Positions 9,277 to 19,069 of a DNA stretch of 64,000 nucleotides are shown here, in pieces; position 1 is the first letter of the stretch, and every line of letters starts with the position of its first letter. The position numbers were made by a program, and so were the translations under genes. A model generated the notes under the pieces. It saw only the letters and a program-made list of their open reading frames with translations, did no database searches and was not told the origin of the DNA. Origin of the DNA: Alphaproteobacteria bacterium (GTDB taxonomy: Bacteria > Pseudomonadota > Alphaproteobacteria > RF32 > CAG-239); assembly GCA_900769705.1 (NCBI GenBank), contig CAAGHP010000014.1, positions 137,956 through 201,955 of the forward strand, written 5' to 3'.

Positions 9277-9596
9277 AATTTTTTACCTGTCAAAAATTGA
9301 TTATTTAAGTGTTTGATTTTAGAAAATTTTTTATGTAAAAAGACGTACAATCCCCTAAGGGATAATTCGAAATATAAATGTAGAAACAAACGTCATTTTT
9401 TCACTCTTCTTTAGATTTTGTATGTTTTAATTTATAACCATTTTTTATAAACGTCAATAGCCTTTTCGCCTTGTTTACTTTATTATATATAGGAACTGTA
9501 ACAATCTGTAACATATTGTTAAAAGCATTTTTATTGTGTTTATGCTATAAAGGGCGCAAATATAATTTGTAATTAGCTAAATAATAAGGATTTTCA
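9277..9596. promoter_or_regulatory. Divergent promoter region between ileS and the Gfo/Idh gene
   Basis: About 320 AT-rich bases with no credible gene. A small inverted repeat ATCCC/GGGAT sits at 9350-9363. TTGTTT and AATTAT, read on the minus strand at about 9390-9368, could serve ileS. A TGTAACA motif occurs twice at about 9496-9512, upstream of the plus-strand gene, and may be an operator. No confident promoter for the plus strand could be fixed. Confidence 0.35.
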
Positions 9597-10616
9597 ATGA
9601 CTAAAACTGTTAAGGTTGCTGTTATCGGCGCCGGTATGATGGGCAAAAACCACCTGAAAACTTATAAAAATCTGCAAGGCGTGGAACTTGTCGGCGTATA
9701 CGATGTGTTTCCGGAAGCCGCCAAAGCCGCTGCCGAAACATACGGAATTAAGGCTTTTTCTTCAATGGAAGAAGTGGCCGCCAATGTAGATGCCGTAAGC
9801 GTTGTGACTACCTCGGTTACTCACGCTGATGTGGGTGAGTTTTTTATGAATCACGGCATTCACTGTATGATGGAAAAACCTTTGGCTACCACAGAAGAAG
9901 GCTGTATGCGCTTGATTAACGCCGCAAAAAACAACAATGTGGTTTTGATGGTTGGACATATTGAACGCTTTAATCCTGCAGTTGAGCAAATGGGTAAATT
10001 GCTTTCGGATACTTCTAAAATCCGTTCTATGACCGCACAGCGTATGTCGGCCGCCAGCGGACGTATTACCGATGTTGATGTTTCTATGGATTTGATGATA
10101 CACGATGTTGAAGTAGTGCAGTCTTTGATGAAATCACCGGTAATCAATGTGCAAGCCGCTTCGGTAAAAACAAAAGAAAGTCCGTTGGGCAAAGATTATA
10201 TTACGGCTTTGCTGGAATTTGAAAGCGGCGCCACGGCTAACTTGACCGCTAGTCGAATTACTCAGTCTCGCGTGCGTACTTTAACTGTCACTACAGATAC
10301 TAATTATATTGATATGGATTTTATCAACCAGTCTATCAATGTTCATACCCAAGGCCGCATGCCATATGTTAATCAGGAAGAAATTCCGGATTGGATGAAT
10401 TACGGCTTAAAAGGTAGTGTTGAGCAGCTGTTTATTCCAACAAATCAACCTTTGCAAGCTGAGTTGGCTCACTTTGTAAAATGCGTGAACGGCGATGCCA
10501 CTCCAAGAGTTGGCGGCGAGCAGGCTTTGGCTGCTTTGCGCGTGATTTGGGAAATTCAAGAAAAACTGGGTTTTTTAGACGCTGAAAAGAAAAACAGCGG
10601 TGCTAAAGTTGCTTAA
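9597..10616 (+). CDS. Gfo/Idh/MocA family NAD(P)-dependent sugar dehydrogenase
   Basis: A 339-residue two-domain oxidoreductase. The N-terminal Rossmann motif VAVIGAGMMGKNH (about residues 7-19) binds NAD(P). The family Glu-Lys-Pro motif (MEKPLATT) is at about 90, and an Asp/His pair in DLMIHDVE provides the likely catalytic residues. VGHIERFNP is typical of the branch that oxidises UDP-linked amino sugars (for example GnnA and WlbA-like enzymes), so a UDP-GlcNAc-type substrate in surface polysaccharide or lipid A synthesis is plausible but unproven. No aminotransferase partner is adjacent. AAGGA lies upstream of the ATG and a terminator follows. Confidence 0.8.
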   Translation: MTKTVKVAVIGAGMMGKNHLKTYKNLQGVELVGVYDVFPEAAKAAAETYGIKAFSSMEEVAANVDAVSVVTTSVTHADVGEFFMNHGIHCMMEKPLATTEEGCMRLINAAKNNNVVLMVGHIERFNPAVEQMGKLLSDTSKIRSMTAQRMSAASGRITDVDVSMDLMIHDVEVVQSLMKSPVINVQAASVKTKESPLGKDYITALLEFESGATANLTASRITQSRVRTLTVTTDTNYIDMDFINQSINVHTQGRMPYVNQEEIPDWMNYGLKGSVEQLFIPTNQPLQAELAHFVKCVNGDATPRVGGEQALAALRVIWEIQEKLGFLDAEKKNSGAKVA

Positions 10617-10648
10617 AATTCTTATATAAAGTTTAACCTCAAAAAACT

Positions 10649-10676
10649 AAACTCCGTCCTTGCGCCGGAGTTTTCT
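10649..10676 (+). terminator. Terminator of the Gfo/Idh gene
   Basis: The stem AAACTCCG / CGGAGTTT (10649-10656 and 10666-10673) has a 9-base loop and is followed by TTTTCTTTT on the plus strand. Confidence 0.8.
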
Positions 10677-10711
10677 TTTGTATTATAAACAATGATTAAA
10701 CTTGACAAAAT

Positions 10712-10750
10712 AAAAACGCTTCGGCTGTTTGCAAGACCGGAGCGTTTTTT
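10712..10750 (-). terminator. Terminator of tkt, probably bidirectional
   Basis: The stem AAAAACGCTTCGG / CCGGAGCGTTTTT has one G-T wobble and a 12-base loop. Read on the minus strand it lies 20 bases after the tkt stop with a T run. The plus-strand side also carries a T run, so it can stop transcription from either gene. Confidence 0.8.
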
Positions 10751-10769
10751 TTACTAAAACATTGAAAGC

Positions 10770-12734
10770 TTAAATTAGTTCACGCACTTTTTTAACCACA
10801 TTTTCGGCTGTAATACCAAAATGTTTATAAACTTCATCGCCTTTGCCGGAAGCGCCGAAACTGTTTAAGCCAATCACATTTTCGCTTTTGCCGGTATAGC
10901 GTTCCCAGCCGTAAACAGCAGCAGCTTCAACAGCAACTTTTGGCGCATTACCCAATACCGAATGCTTATATTCTTGCGGCTGCAGGTCAAACAATTCACA
11001 GCAAGGCATAGAAACCACATTCACAGCAATGCCGCTTTCATGCAGCTGTTTTTGAGCTTCCATAGCCAAAGAAACTTCTGTACCTGTAGCGATAATTGTG
11101 GCTTGCGGTTCACGTTCTGCCTTAGAAATAATGTAACCGCCGCGTTTGCTCAAATTTTCGGATGAATCCGTACGCAAAGTCGGTACGCTTTGGCGGGAAA
11201 GCGCCAGAATACTCGGCGTTTTTTCGCTCTCCAAGGCAATTTCCCAAGCTTCGGCGGTTTCTACAACATCGCATGGGCGGAAAGTGTAGATGTTTGGCAT
11301 TGCGCGGTAAGAAGCCAGATGTTCAATCGGCTGATGAGTCGGACCGTCTTCGCCCACGCCGATAGAATCATGCGTCAGCACATACACCACTCGCAGTCCC
11401 ATCAATGCCGCCAAGCGCATAGACGGGCGCATATAGTCAGAAAACACAAAGAATGTTCCGCCATAAGGAATAACGCCGCCGTGCAGAGCCATTCCGTTCA
11501 TAATCGCGCCCATGGCATGCTCGCGGATACCATACATTACATTGTTACCGTTGTAATCAGCGGCGGTAATTGTTTTCATGCCGTCAACAAAAGTAAGATT
11601 AGACGCCGCCAAATCGGCAGAACCGCCGATAACCTGCGGAATACGTCCCATAATGTTTTCCAAACAAAGCTGCGAAGCTTTGCGTGTGGCAACAGCAGTT
11701 TGCTCTTTAATGGTTTTCTTTTTCAGCTCTTCTAAATCTTTGTTCCAATTTGTCGGCAGTTTATCATTGATATAATCAATAAATTTCTGATTTTTTTCGG
11801 CTTTTTTCTGCCATTCGGCATACTGAGCCGCCGAGCGCTGTCCGGCTGCGCGCCAAGCCGCCATGATTTCGGTCGGAATTTCAAACGGAGCCGCCGTCCA
11901 GCCTAAATTTTGACGCATAGCTTCCAGCTCTTCACCACCTAAAGGCGAACCGTGTACTTTAGAAGTCCCCTGCTTGTGCGGTGCGCCGAAACCGATAGTT
12001 GTTTTGCAGGCAATCAAAGTCGGCTTATCCGATTTTTGCGCTTGTTCGATAGCGTCGGAAATTTCTTCATGATTGTATCCGTCTACGCTGATTGCGTTCC
12101 AGCCCACGGCTTTAAAACGTGCAATTTGGTCAGTGCTGTTGGCTTTATCAACTGTACCGTCAATTGTGATATTGTTATTATCCCAAAAGACAATCAGCTT
12201 GTTCAGCTTCCATAAGCCGGCAAGAGAAATTGCCTCTTCGGAAATGCCCTCCATCAGGCAGCCGTCGCCGCACATTACATAAGTGTAGTGATTACATAAA
12301 TTATCGCCGTATTCTGCGTTGATACGGCGTTCGGCCAAGGCCATGCCGACTGCAGAAGAAATTCCTTGTCCCAAAGGTCCGGTTGTCATATCTATACCGG
12401 CTAAATGTCCGTATTCCGGATGTCCGGCGGTTTTTGAACCCAACTGGCGGAAATTTTTTATATCATCTAAAGTAATATCATTATAGCCCAGCAAATAAAA
12501 CAGCGAATACAAAAGCATTGAGCCATGACCTGCTGACAAAACAAAACGGTCGCGGTCAAACCAGCGCGGATCAGCCGGATTGATTTTGATATAGCGGCCG
12601 AATAAAACGGCTGCGACATCAGCCATGCCAAGAGGCATTCCGGGGTGTCCGGATTTTGCTTTTTCGATAGCTTCAGCGCTCAAAAAGCGAATGGCGTTTG
12701 CCATTTGCTGTAATTTATGCTGTTCTGTATTCAT
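10770..12734 (-). CDS. tkt: Transketolase
   Basis: A 654-residue thiamine-diphosphate enzyme that moves two-carbon units between sugar phosphates in the non-oxidative pentose phosphate pathway. Landmarks in order: SGHPGMPLG near the N-terminus, the ThDP motif GDGCLMEGISEEA...DNNN (about 155-190), the central pyrimidine-domain region with GIREHAMGAIMNG, and THDSIGVGEDGPTHQP. Length is standard. The ATG has a GGAG ribosome site. It lies ten bases after the RNA methyltransferase stop region on the same strand, so the two are likely co-transcribed. Confidence 0.95.
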   Translation of the reverse strand: MNTEQHKLQQMANAIRFLSAEAIEKAKSGHPGMPLGMADVAAVLFGRYIKINPADPRWFDRDRFVLSAGHGSMLLYSLFYLLGYNDITLDDIKNFRQLGSKTAGHPEYGHLAGIDMTTGPLGQGISSAVGMALAERRINAEYGDNLCNHYTYVMCGDGCLMEGISEEAISLAGLWKLNKLIVFWDNNNITIDGTVDKANSTDQIARFKAVGWNAISVDGYNHEEISDAIEQAQKSDKPTLIACKTTIGFGAPHKQGTSKVHGSPLGGEELEAMRQNLGWTAAPFEIPTEIMAAWRAAGQRSAAQYAEWQKKAEKNQKFIDYINDKLPTNWNKDLEELKKKTIKEQTAVATRKASQLCLENIMGRIPQVIGGSADLAASNLTFVDGMKTITAADYNGNNVMYGIREHAMGAIMNGMALHGGVIPYGGTFFVFSDYMRPSMRLAALMGLRVVYVLTHDSIGVGEDGPTHQPIEHLASYRAMPNIYTFRPCDVVETAEAWEIALESEKTPSILALSRQSVPTLRTDSSENLSKRGGYIISKAEREPQATIIATGTEVSLAMEAQKQLHESGIAVNVVSMPCCELFDLQPQEYKHSVLGNAPKVAVEAAAVYGWERYTGKSENVIGLNSFGASGKGDEVYKHFGITAENVVKKVRELI

Positions 12735-12743
12735 TTTTTTCTC

Positions 12744-13880
12744 CTATAGTTTTTCAAATAAAGCAACCAATTCACTGTGGGTTGAATACACAAATTGGTC
12801 AACGAATGTTATCTCTATAATACGATATCCGCCGGAAATCAATGTATTTGCATCGTTTACAAATGTGTGCGGATTGCATGACACGGCAATAACCTTTTGC
12901 GGCTTATCTTCATCAGGCATGGCAGAGAGCTGCGCAGTCTGAGCGGCGGCTCCGGCGCGCGGAGGATCAAACACCACAATATCAAAACCTTTTAATTCGT
13001 TAGTGTCTAACGGATATTTAAATAGATTTTTGCGGCAGATTTTTATATTGGGAATAGTGTTATGATTTACTGATTTTTGAAAACCGTTCAATAGTTCGTC
13101 AGAAGAATCAATAGCAGTTATTTTGTTTTTAGGATTGGCTGCCAGCGGATAAGAAAAAGTTCCGACACCGCAGAATAAATCGGCAATATTACCTTGCGAA
13201 TCGCCGATATATTTCAGGACCAAGTTTATTAAAGCCTGCTCGCCGGAATTGGACGCCTGCAAAAATGTTCCGGCCGGAATAAACACCTGATATCCGCCGA
13301 TGTTCAAATACGGACGGCTTTTTTCAATAACCGTTTCCGGCTTGCCATTGCCGGCTTGCACCGAAATACGCGTAATATCTTCCGTTTTGTTGGCAAAATC
13401 GCATAAAGCCATACGGTGTTCCAAACTCAAAGGCTCGTTTATTTCCAGCAGCGTGTCCACGCCGTTTACTGCCTCGGTTAGCCAAATATCGCCACCACCA
13501 ATATTATAAGTGCGGAATTTTTTATTTTTAAGCTTCTCAGAAACTTTTATATTGCAAAATTCACTTAAAAACGTGCGCAGTTGCGGTATAACTTTGTTGA
13601 TTTTTGGTGTCAGCAGCGGGCAGTTTTCTATATTGATAATCTCGTGGCTTTTGCTTTCGTTAAATCCTAATACTAAATTTCCGCGGTTATGCTTAAACGC
13701 CAATTCAGCACGGCGGCGCGTGCCGTCGGCAATAAAAATCGGTGCACCGGTTTTTATATTCTCTTGATTCAGCTGAGAAATAATTCGGCAGAATTGTTCA
13801 TTTTTCAGCTTTTTATAATCGGCGAGGTCTAAATTGCGATAAGGGCAGCCGCCGCAGGTTTGTTGGTATGGACAGGTCAT
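12744..13880 (-). CDS. Fe-S class I SAM-dependent RNA (uracil-5) methyltransferase, TrmA/RumA/RumB family
   Basis: A 378-residue RNA methyltransferase. Cys3, Cys9 and Cys12 (C-x5-C-x2-C) plus a later Cys in NIENCPLL match the 4Fe-4S ligand set of RumA/RlmD-type enzymes. The SAM motif is DLFCGVGTFSYPLA, and the catalytic Cys lies in VSCNPHTF, preceded by FDPPRAG. There is no N-terminal TRAM domain, and the short form resembles RumB/RlmC in size. The substrate (23S rRNA or tRNA uracil) cannot be settled from sequence alone. It is preceded by the cyclase gene and followed by tkt, with gaps of about ten bases. Confidence 0.85.
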   Translation of the reverse strand: MTCPYQQTCGGCPYRNLDLADYKKLKNEQFCRIISQLNQENIKTGAPIFIADGTRRRAELAFKHNRGNLVLGFNESKSHEIINIENCPLLTPKINKVIPQLRTFLSEFCNIKVSEKLKNKKFRTYNIGGGDIWLTEAVNGVDTLLEINEPLSLEHRMALCDFANKTEDITRISVQAGNGKPETVIEKSRPYLNIGGYQVFIPAGTFLQASNSGEQALINLVLKYIGDSQGNIADLFCGVGTFSYPLAANPKNKITAIDSSDELLNGFQKSVNHNTIPNIKICRKNLFKYPLDTNELKGFDIVVFDPPRAGAAAQTAQLSAMPDEDKPQKVIAVSCNPHTFVNDANTLISGGYRIIEITFVDQFVYSTHSELVALFEKL

Positions 13881-13889
13881 TTTCTTTCC

Positions 13890-15554
13890 TTATAAAATCT
13901 TATTTTCATAATTATCCAAAAGTGAAATTTCTTCGGCTTCTTCATTTTGGAAAATCGGATGGACATTGCGGTTTTGATTGGTTGTTTTCTTTTTCATAAT
14001 TTGTTTTACTTTTTCTTCATCATATATTTCCACGCGGTTGCGTCCGTTGTTTTTAGCTAAATACATAGCGTCATCAACTTGACGCAGCAATACGTCCAAG
14101 CTGGCGGTTTTTTCGGAGGAAACTACGCCGATACTGACGGTAAAATGAAATTTTTCGCTGTTTTCACTTTCTATTTCTAAATCGGCGAGGCTTCGGCGCA
14201 GACGTTCGGCCACAATTTGTGCCGAATGAGTGTTGGTGTTGTCCAGGTAAATAACAAATTCTTCTCCGCCGAATCGGCAGACAATATCATCTTCACGCAA
14301 ATCATTCTGGCAGCAGGCAACCAGTTCGGTTAAAACTTTATCGCCGGTTTTGTGCCCGTAGGTATCATTAACATTTTTGAACTTGTCGGCATCAATCATC
14401 AACAAACTGAAATTCTGTTGTTTTTTAATAGCTTCTTTAATGCGTTCCGGCACCAGTTTTTCAAAATAGCGACGGTTCCAAGCCAAAGTAAGCGGGTCGC
14501 GTTCGGCTTGAAATTGTAGACTTGTTTCTCTGGCTTTGCGCAGAGTAATGTTTTGAAATGCCATATATAAAGCCATTTCGTTGTTATATTCTATGGTTTT
14601 GGCTGAAACGGAGAGCCAAAACGGCGATGAATTTATTAAATTGCAAACCATTAAGTCAAAGTCCTGCACTTCGTGTTCTTTTTCCAATTTGGCAAAAAAG
14701 GATTTGCGGTTATCTTCATCAACAAAAAAGTCTTTAATTTTAAAATAACCGCATTCTTTTTTGCTGAGGCCAAACATTTTGCAGGATTTGTCATTAACCA
14801 ACAGAATTTTTTCGCCGGTTATTTTAGAAATTATAATAGGAAAAGGCGAAGAGTCTATCATTGCAGCAATTTGCAAATTAAGCTTATCAATCAGATTCCA
14901 GCTTTTCTGCAAATCTTCTTTAAGCAGGTTGATTTTGATAAAGATAACGGCTGCGGCAAAAACATAGAGCCAGAACCAATTTAGAATATTCAGATTCAAC
15001 CAATTATATTTAAAAAGATAGGCGGAGACAAACAGTTTGCCCCAAAGTATGAATACAGAACAAAACAGCAGAAAGTTACCAAGGTTAAAGCTGCTGAAAC
15101 AGCGGTATAAAACAACAAGAATAAAAAAAGACAGTCCTAACAAAATGATTATTGAATCAAAAATGTTTATATCGCCTTGGCTGTAGTTAAAAAATGAAAA
15201 ATAGAGCCCTATAGTTAAGCATATTGATAAGTAGCACGTTAATATTTCGCGGTTGGCCGGTTTACCGTTATGCAATTCTGCCGCGGCGTTGAGCCAGATT
15301 ACTGAAGTCAGCAGCGCTAAAATCATGCGGGCAAAAGCTACAAAATTGTAATTAAGTCCGATTTTGTAAAGAATATGCTCGTTTGGAGTCAAATATGTCA
15401 GGAGCACAATGCACAGTCCTCCGACCTGAAACATAAATAAACTGCGGAAATCTTTGGAGGTGCGAATCAGTAAAGTCGAACCGATGCCGATAAACAGCGA
15501 CAGTATGCCGAATAAAATATTGTAGCCGGAATAAAATATACTAGAACTGAGCAT
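13890..15554 (-). CDS. Membrane PAS-GGDEF diguanylate cyclase
   Basis: A 554-residue protein. Residues about 5-210 form seven to eight membrane helices, about 225-345 a PAS sensor domain, and about 355-510 a GGDEF domain. The active-site motif is intact (GGEEF at 429-433). The inhibitory I-site R-x-x-D is present five residues before it (R420-D423), so product feedback is expected. The enzyme should make cyclic di-GMP from two GTP in response to a membrane or PAS signal. The last 45 residues are a charged tail. It is first in a run with the RNA methyltransferase and tkt on the minus strand. Because pilin and secretion genes lie nearby, c-di-GMP control of surface structures is an attractive inference, not shown. 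Confidence 0.92.
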   Translation of the reverse strand: MLSSSIFYSGYNILFGILSLFIGIGSTLLIRTSKDFRSLFMFQVGGLCIVLLTYLTPNEHILYKIGLNYNFVAFARMILALLTSVIWLNAAAELHNGKPANREILTCYLSICLTIGLYFSFFNYSQGDINIFDSIIILLGLSFFILVVLYRCFSSFNLGNFLLFCSVFILWGKLFVSAYLFKYNWLNLNILNWFWLYVFAAAVIFIKINLLKEDLQKSWNLIDKLNLQIAAMIDSSPFPIIISKITGEKILLVNDKSCKMFGLSKKECGYFKIKDFFVDEDNRKSFFAKLEKEHEVQDFDLMVCNLINSSPFWLSVSAKTIEYNNEMALYMAFQNITLRKARETSLQFQAERDPLTLAWNRRYFEKLVPERIKEAIKKQQNFSLLMIDADKFKNVNDTYGHKTGDKVLTELVACCQNDLREDDIVCRFGGEEFVIYLDNTNTHSAQIVAERLRRSLADLEIESENSEKFHFTVSIGVVSSEKTASLDVLLRQVDDAMYLAKNNGRNRVEIYDEEKVKQIMKKKTTNQNRNVHPIFQNEEAEEISLLDNYENKIL

Positions 15555-15692
15555 TTGTTACACCATATTTTAATAAAATTTGTTCTATAATAGCCATAAA
15601 GATTATAAAAACCAACATTATTTTAAAATAATTAGTGAAAAAAATTTTTTATTGCGCTAAGTTTAGGGTATTAAACATAACGGGAGAAAAAA

Positions 15693-16883
15693 ATGACATA
15701 TACGGCTCCGGACCATTACAGCTATAAATTTAAGTTTGATATTGAAAAATTGCCGGCTTCGCAAAAAGACCGTATTCCATGCAAACTAGCTTTGTGGGGA
15801 ATGCTTTTTGGCTTGGTTTTTATTGCTTTGGGGGTGTTTGAAGCAGTAGCTTATTTTTTTGAGCCGGAAGATGCAAGCTATGATTTTAATTTGCCGGAAC
15901 AGGGCGGCAGCGTAAATGTCGGGCCGCTGCGCTATTCTTTTGACGTATTTGTTTTTTTGTTTGGGCTGATTATCGTTTCTTTATCGGCTATGGCAATGCT
16001 GCGCTATAAAAAAATATTTTTTGACGGTGATAGAATTAAAATTGTACATAAGCCGCTGTTTGGCGAAAAACAGGTTGAAACAGAGAATTTGTATAATTAT
16101 TTAGGGGTTTTGTTCAAAGTTGAATATTATCAGCTGGGACTGATTAACCGCAATCGTTATATTATTGAATTGTATCACACCGATAAAAACAAGCGTGTTC
16201 CGCTATATATCAGCACCAGCGGCAAAAATATCCGCAAAATATGGGAATATTATGCCGCAAAGCTCAAAATGCCGGCGTTGTTCTTTACGGATAAAGGTTT
16301 GGTTTCGCGCAATCATGCGGAATTGCGGAAAACATTGAAAGATATGTCAAAAAAATGGCAGCTGAAGGCTTTGTACAATAATGATTTAGCCGTTCCTGAA
16401 TCTGTAAAATGCAAGGTTAAAAAGAATAAAGTTATTGTTAAGGAAAAACATCTGTTTTTTGACGCTTATAGCATATTAGCCGGTTTGGGCACAGTTTTTG
16501 TTGGGGCTGCTGCAGCCGCTTTGATTTATTTTCATCAGGATTTGCTGCAATTTTTGGGAACTTTGTGGTTCAGCGTGATTTTGGCTGTTTGCGCGGCAAT
16601 AGTTTTGTTTGCAATTCTATCTTTATTCAGCAAAGATGTGTTGATTGTGACCAGCCGCGATATTATCTTAGGACATAACATTTTGTTTTTGCGCATGGAT
16701 GCCGAGTTTTTGCCTAAAAACCAGATAGAGGCGGTTGATGTGGGGCATAATCCTAGCACAGACAGATATTATTTGTCGGTTATATCGCACGATGGAAGCA
16801 TGATTTTCGGCAAAAATATGCCGGTTGAAGATTTACAATGGGTGCGCGGATATATTATTCGCGAAATTGTTAGACAGGATTGA
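15693..16883 (+). CDS. Membrane protein with two helix pairs and PH-like segments
   Basis: A 396-residue protein of unknown function. It has a helix pair at about 30-60 and 82-105, a soluble stretch of about 150 residues, a second helix pair at about 255-310, and a soluble end. Each helix pair is followed by a short beta-rich stretch (for example FDGDRIKIVHKPLFG and VTSRDIILGHNILFL) in the manner of bacterial PH-like (bPH2/YdbS-type) membrane proteins, which suggests an internal duplication. The ATG has a GGGAGAAAA ribosome site. It is divergent from the cyclase gene and 71 bases before the next plus-strand gene. Confidence 0.75.
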   Translation: MTYTAPDHYSYKFKFDIEKLPASQKDRIPCKLALWGMLFGLVFIALGVFEAVAYFFEPEDASYDFNLPEQGGSVNVGPLRYSFDVFVFLFGLIIVSLSAMAMLRYKKIFFDGDRIKIVHKPLFGEKQVETENLYNYLGVLFKVEYYQLGLINRNRYIIELYHTDKNKRVPLYISTSGKNIRKIWEYYAAKLKMPALFFTDKGLVSRNHAELRKTLKDMSKKWQLKALYNNDLAVPESVKCKVKKNKVIVKEKHLFFDAYSILAGLGTVFVGAAAAALIYFHQDLLQFLGTLWFSVILAVCAAIVLFAILSLFSKDVLIVTSRDIILGHNILFLRMDAEFLPKNQIEAVDVGHNPSTDRYYLSVISHDGSMIFGKNMPVEDLQWVRGYIIREIVRQD

Positions 16884-16954
16884 GAAAATAATTTGCTTTA
16901 TAACACTTTATTTGATATGGATAATATAACTTTTGTTTTTATGGGGATAAAATT

Positions 16955-17725
16955 ATGAAAAATACAGAGAAAAAAACAAGAAAACCGGCCACAAAGAAAA
17001 ATATTGCGCCGAAAGCTGAAAAAATCAATAAAACGGAAACAGCTGCTAAAGCTGATGTTAATCCGGATTTGACCGATGCTTTTATCAATGAGGTAAGCGA
17101 AGAAGTTAAAAACGATAACTTTAAAGAATTATGGAATCGCTATGGTTTGGCAGTTATAGCCGTGGTTGTGATTGCCGTTTGCGGCGCCGTTTCTTTTGAA
17201 AAAATCAAAAATTTCCGCGTGCAGCGCAATCAGATGGCTACCGAGGCTTATATGGATTCCGCCCGTCAGCAGGATCCGGAAGCAATGATTGCCGCTTTGC
17301 AGAAAATCAATCAAAACGACCATGGAATTTACGGTGATTTTGCCCGTTTGCAGATAGCCAATGTTTTGATTGACCAGCAAAAAACGGATGAAGGTTTGGC
17401 AATGCTGGACGGTTTGGCCAAAGATACACAAGCCAATTCTGAAGTAAGACATATTGCTTTGATTAAATATGCCACATATAAAGTTGACAGCATGTCAAAG
17501 CAGGAATTGACTGATTTACTGAAGCCGGTTTTGGAAGCAAACAACTCTTGGACTCCGCTGGCCAATGATTTGCTGGCAATGGCCGCTATCCGCGAAGGCG
17601 ATTTACAGACAGCCCGTGAAATTTACGGTAAATTGCTAACAGTCAAAGATTTGCCTGACAGTTTCAAATCTAAAGTTCAAGAAATGATGTCTTCATTAAA
17701 TTCTGCCGAAAACGAAGCTGAATAA
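16955..17725 (+). CDS. YfgM-like membrane-anchored TPR protein
   Basis: A 256-residue protein with a Lys/Thr-rich cytoplasmic N-terminus, one membrane helix at about 66-84 (LAVIAVVVIAVCGAVSF) and a periplasmic helical-repeat domain. The topology, length and position directly before bamB and der match YfgM, an ancillary subunit of the Sec translocon that contacts periplasmic chaperones in E. coli. The N-terminus (about 60 residues) is longer than in E. coli. The next ATG is 19 bases after its stop, so it shares an operon with bamB. Confidence 0.8.
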   Translation: MKNTEKKTRKPATKKNIAPKAEKINKTETAAKADVNPDLTDAFINEVSEEVKNDNFKELWNRYGLAVIAVVVIAVCGAVSFEKIKNFRVQRNQMATEAYMDSARQQDPEAMIAALQKINQNDHGIYGDFARLQIANVLIDQQKTDEGLAMLDGLAKDTQANSEVRHIALIKYATYKVDSMSKQELTDLLKPVLEANNSWTPLANDLLAMAAIREGDLQTAREIYGKLLTVKDLPDSFKSKVQEMMSSLNSAENEAE

Positions 17726-17744
17726 TTTTTATATGGGTGATTAA

Positions 17745-19058
17745 ATGTTGAGCAAAAAAACAAAATTTTTAACCGGTTTGCTGGCTATATTGGCAGCCGG
17801 AGCTTGTTCCGGCGACAAAGTTCTGCCCAAAGGAGAGCGGCTTTCGGTGCTTGATCCGGTGGCGGCGATAAAGCCTGATGTGGTGTCGGCCGGCGAACGC
17901 GTAGTAATTCCGGCAGCTGCGGCAAATGCCGATTGGCTGCAGGAAGGGTATAATGCTCAGCATATTCAAAACAACTTTAAGGTAAGCACTGCATTTCAAA
18001 AACAATGGAAAAGCAGCTTCGGCAAAGGAAATTCTAAGCGAGAATTTTTGATTTCCAAGCCTTTGGCAGCAAAAAATAAAGTGTATGCTTTGGATGCTGC
18101 GGGGCGGTTGAGCGCGTTTGATTTGAACAGCGGCGAGCTTGTGTGGAAATTGCAGTTGCAGTCTAAAAATGACAATGTTTATGACACAGCGATTAAAGGT
18201 GCCGGTATTGCGCTGAACAACGGCGTTGTTTATGCCACAACCGGTTACGGCGCCGTCTATGCCGTCAATGCGCAGAAAGGCGAAATTTTGTGGACAAAGT
18301 CTCTGCAAACGCCTATCCGGATTGCTCCGATGGCGGCAAACGGCAATGTGTTTGTGCAAAGTGTGGATAACAAATTTTATGCTTTGAATGCCAAAAACGG
18401 CGAAGAACAATGGAAATATGACATATCTATGGAAAACACCACGCTGGTGGGCGGGGCTCCGGCAGCGTATTCCGCCGATTTAGATATGGTGGTTACAGGT
18501 TTTTCAAACGGTGAAATTCAAGCTTTTAACGCGACTTTGGGCGCGCCCCTATGGTCTGATGTTTTGATTTCTAACCGCCAAGCCTATTCCTCGACGTTTT
18601 TGGATACGGTCAAAGCTGCTCCGGTTATTGAGGGAGAAACGGTTTATGCCGTTGGCAACGCCAATGTTTTGACGGCTATTGATTTGCGCAGCGGCACCCG
18701 CAAATGGGAAAAAGAAATTGGCAGCGTAAACACACCGCTTTTGGTAGGCAACACGTTGTATGTGGTGTCAAATACCAATGATTTGCTGGCCGTGAACAAA
18801 GACAACGGCGATGTTTTATGGGCCACTCCTGTAAACTTGGGGAAAAAACCGGCCGATGTGATGATTTTTAATCCGGTAATGCTGGACGGGCGCTTGATTT
18901 TGGCGCTTTCCAACGGCACTGTTTATGCCTATATGCCGCAAACCGGCAAGCTGCTAAATTCGGTGGATTTGGAAGAAAACTTAAATTCTGCCCCGATTGC
19001 TGCCGGCGGATATATATTTTTTGTGACGGCCGATGCCGATTTAATTGCTTATAAATAA
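17745..19058 (+). CDS. bamB: Outer-membrane assembly lipoprotein BamB
   Basis: A 437-residue lipoprotein. The signal peptide ends at Cys21 (AAGAC, an acceptable though not ideal lipobox). The rest is a PQQ-type beta-propeller with repeated blades of the form (V/K)YALDAxxGxxxW, visible for example as VYAVNAQKGEILWTKSL and FYALNAKNGEEQWKY. BamB is a scaffold of the BAM complex that inserts beta-barrel proteins into the outer membrane. The order YfgM-like/bamB/der is the classic proteobacterial order and supports the name. Confidence 0.92.
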   Translation: MLSKKTKFLTGLLAILAAGACSGDKVLPKGERLSVLDPVAAIKPDVVSAGERVVIPAAAANADWLQEGYNAQHIQNNFKVSTAFQKQWKSSFGKGNSKREFLISKPLAAKNKVYALDAAGRLSAFDLNSGELVWKLQLQSKNDNVYDTAIKGAGIALNNGVVYATTGYGAVYAVNAQKGEILWTKSLQTPIRIAPMAANGNVFVQSVDNKFYALNAKNGEEQWKYDISMENTTLVGGAPAAYSADLDMVVTGFSNGEIQAFNATLGAPLWSDVLISNRQAYSSTFLDTVKAAPVIEGETVYAVGNANVLTAIDLRSGTRKWEKEIGSVNTPLLVGNTLYVVSNTNDLLAVNKDNGDVLWATPVNLGKKPADVMIFNPVMLDGRLILALSNGTVYAYMPQTGKLLNSVDLEENLNSAPIAAGGYIFFVTADADLIAYK

Positions 19059-19069
19059 GGAGATGTGAC

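Noticed and set aside
8182..9300. 372-codon plus-strand frame opposite ileS
   Set aside because: Antisense to the conserved catalytic part of isoleucyl-tRNA synthetase; no family pattern and no ribosome site.
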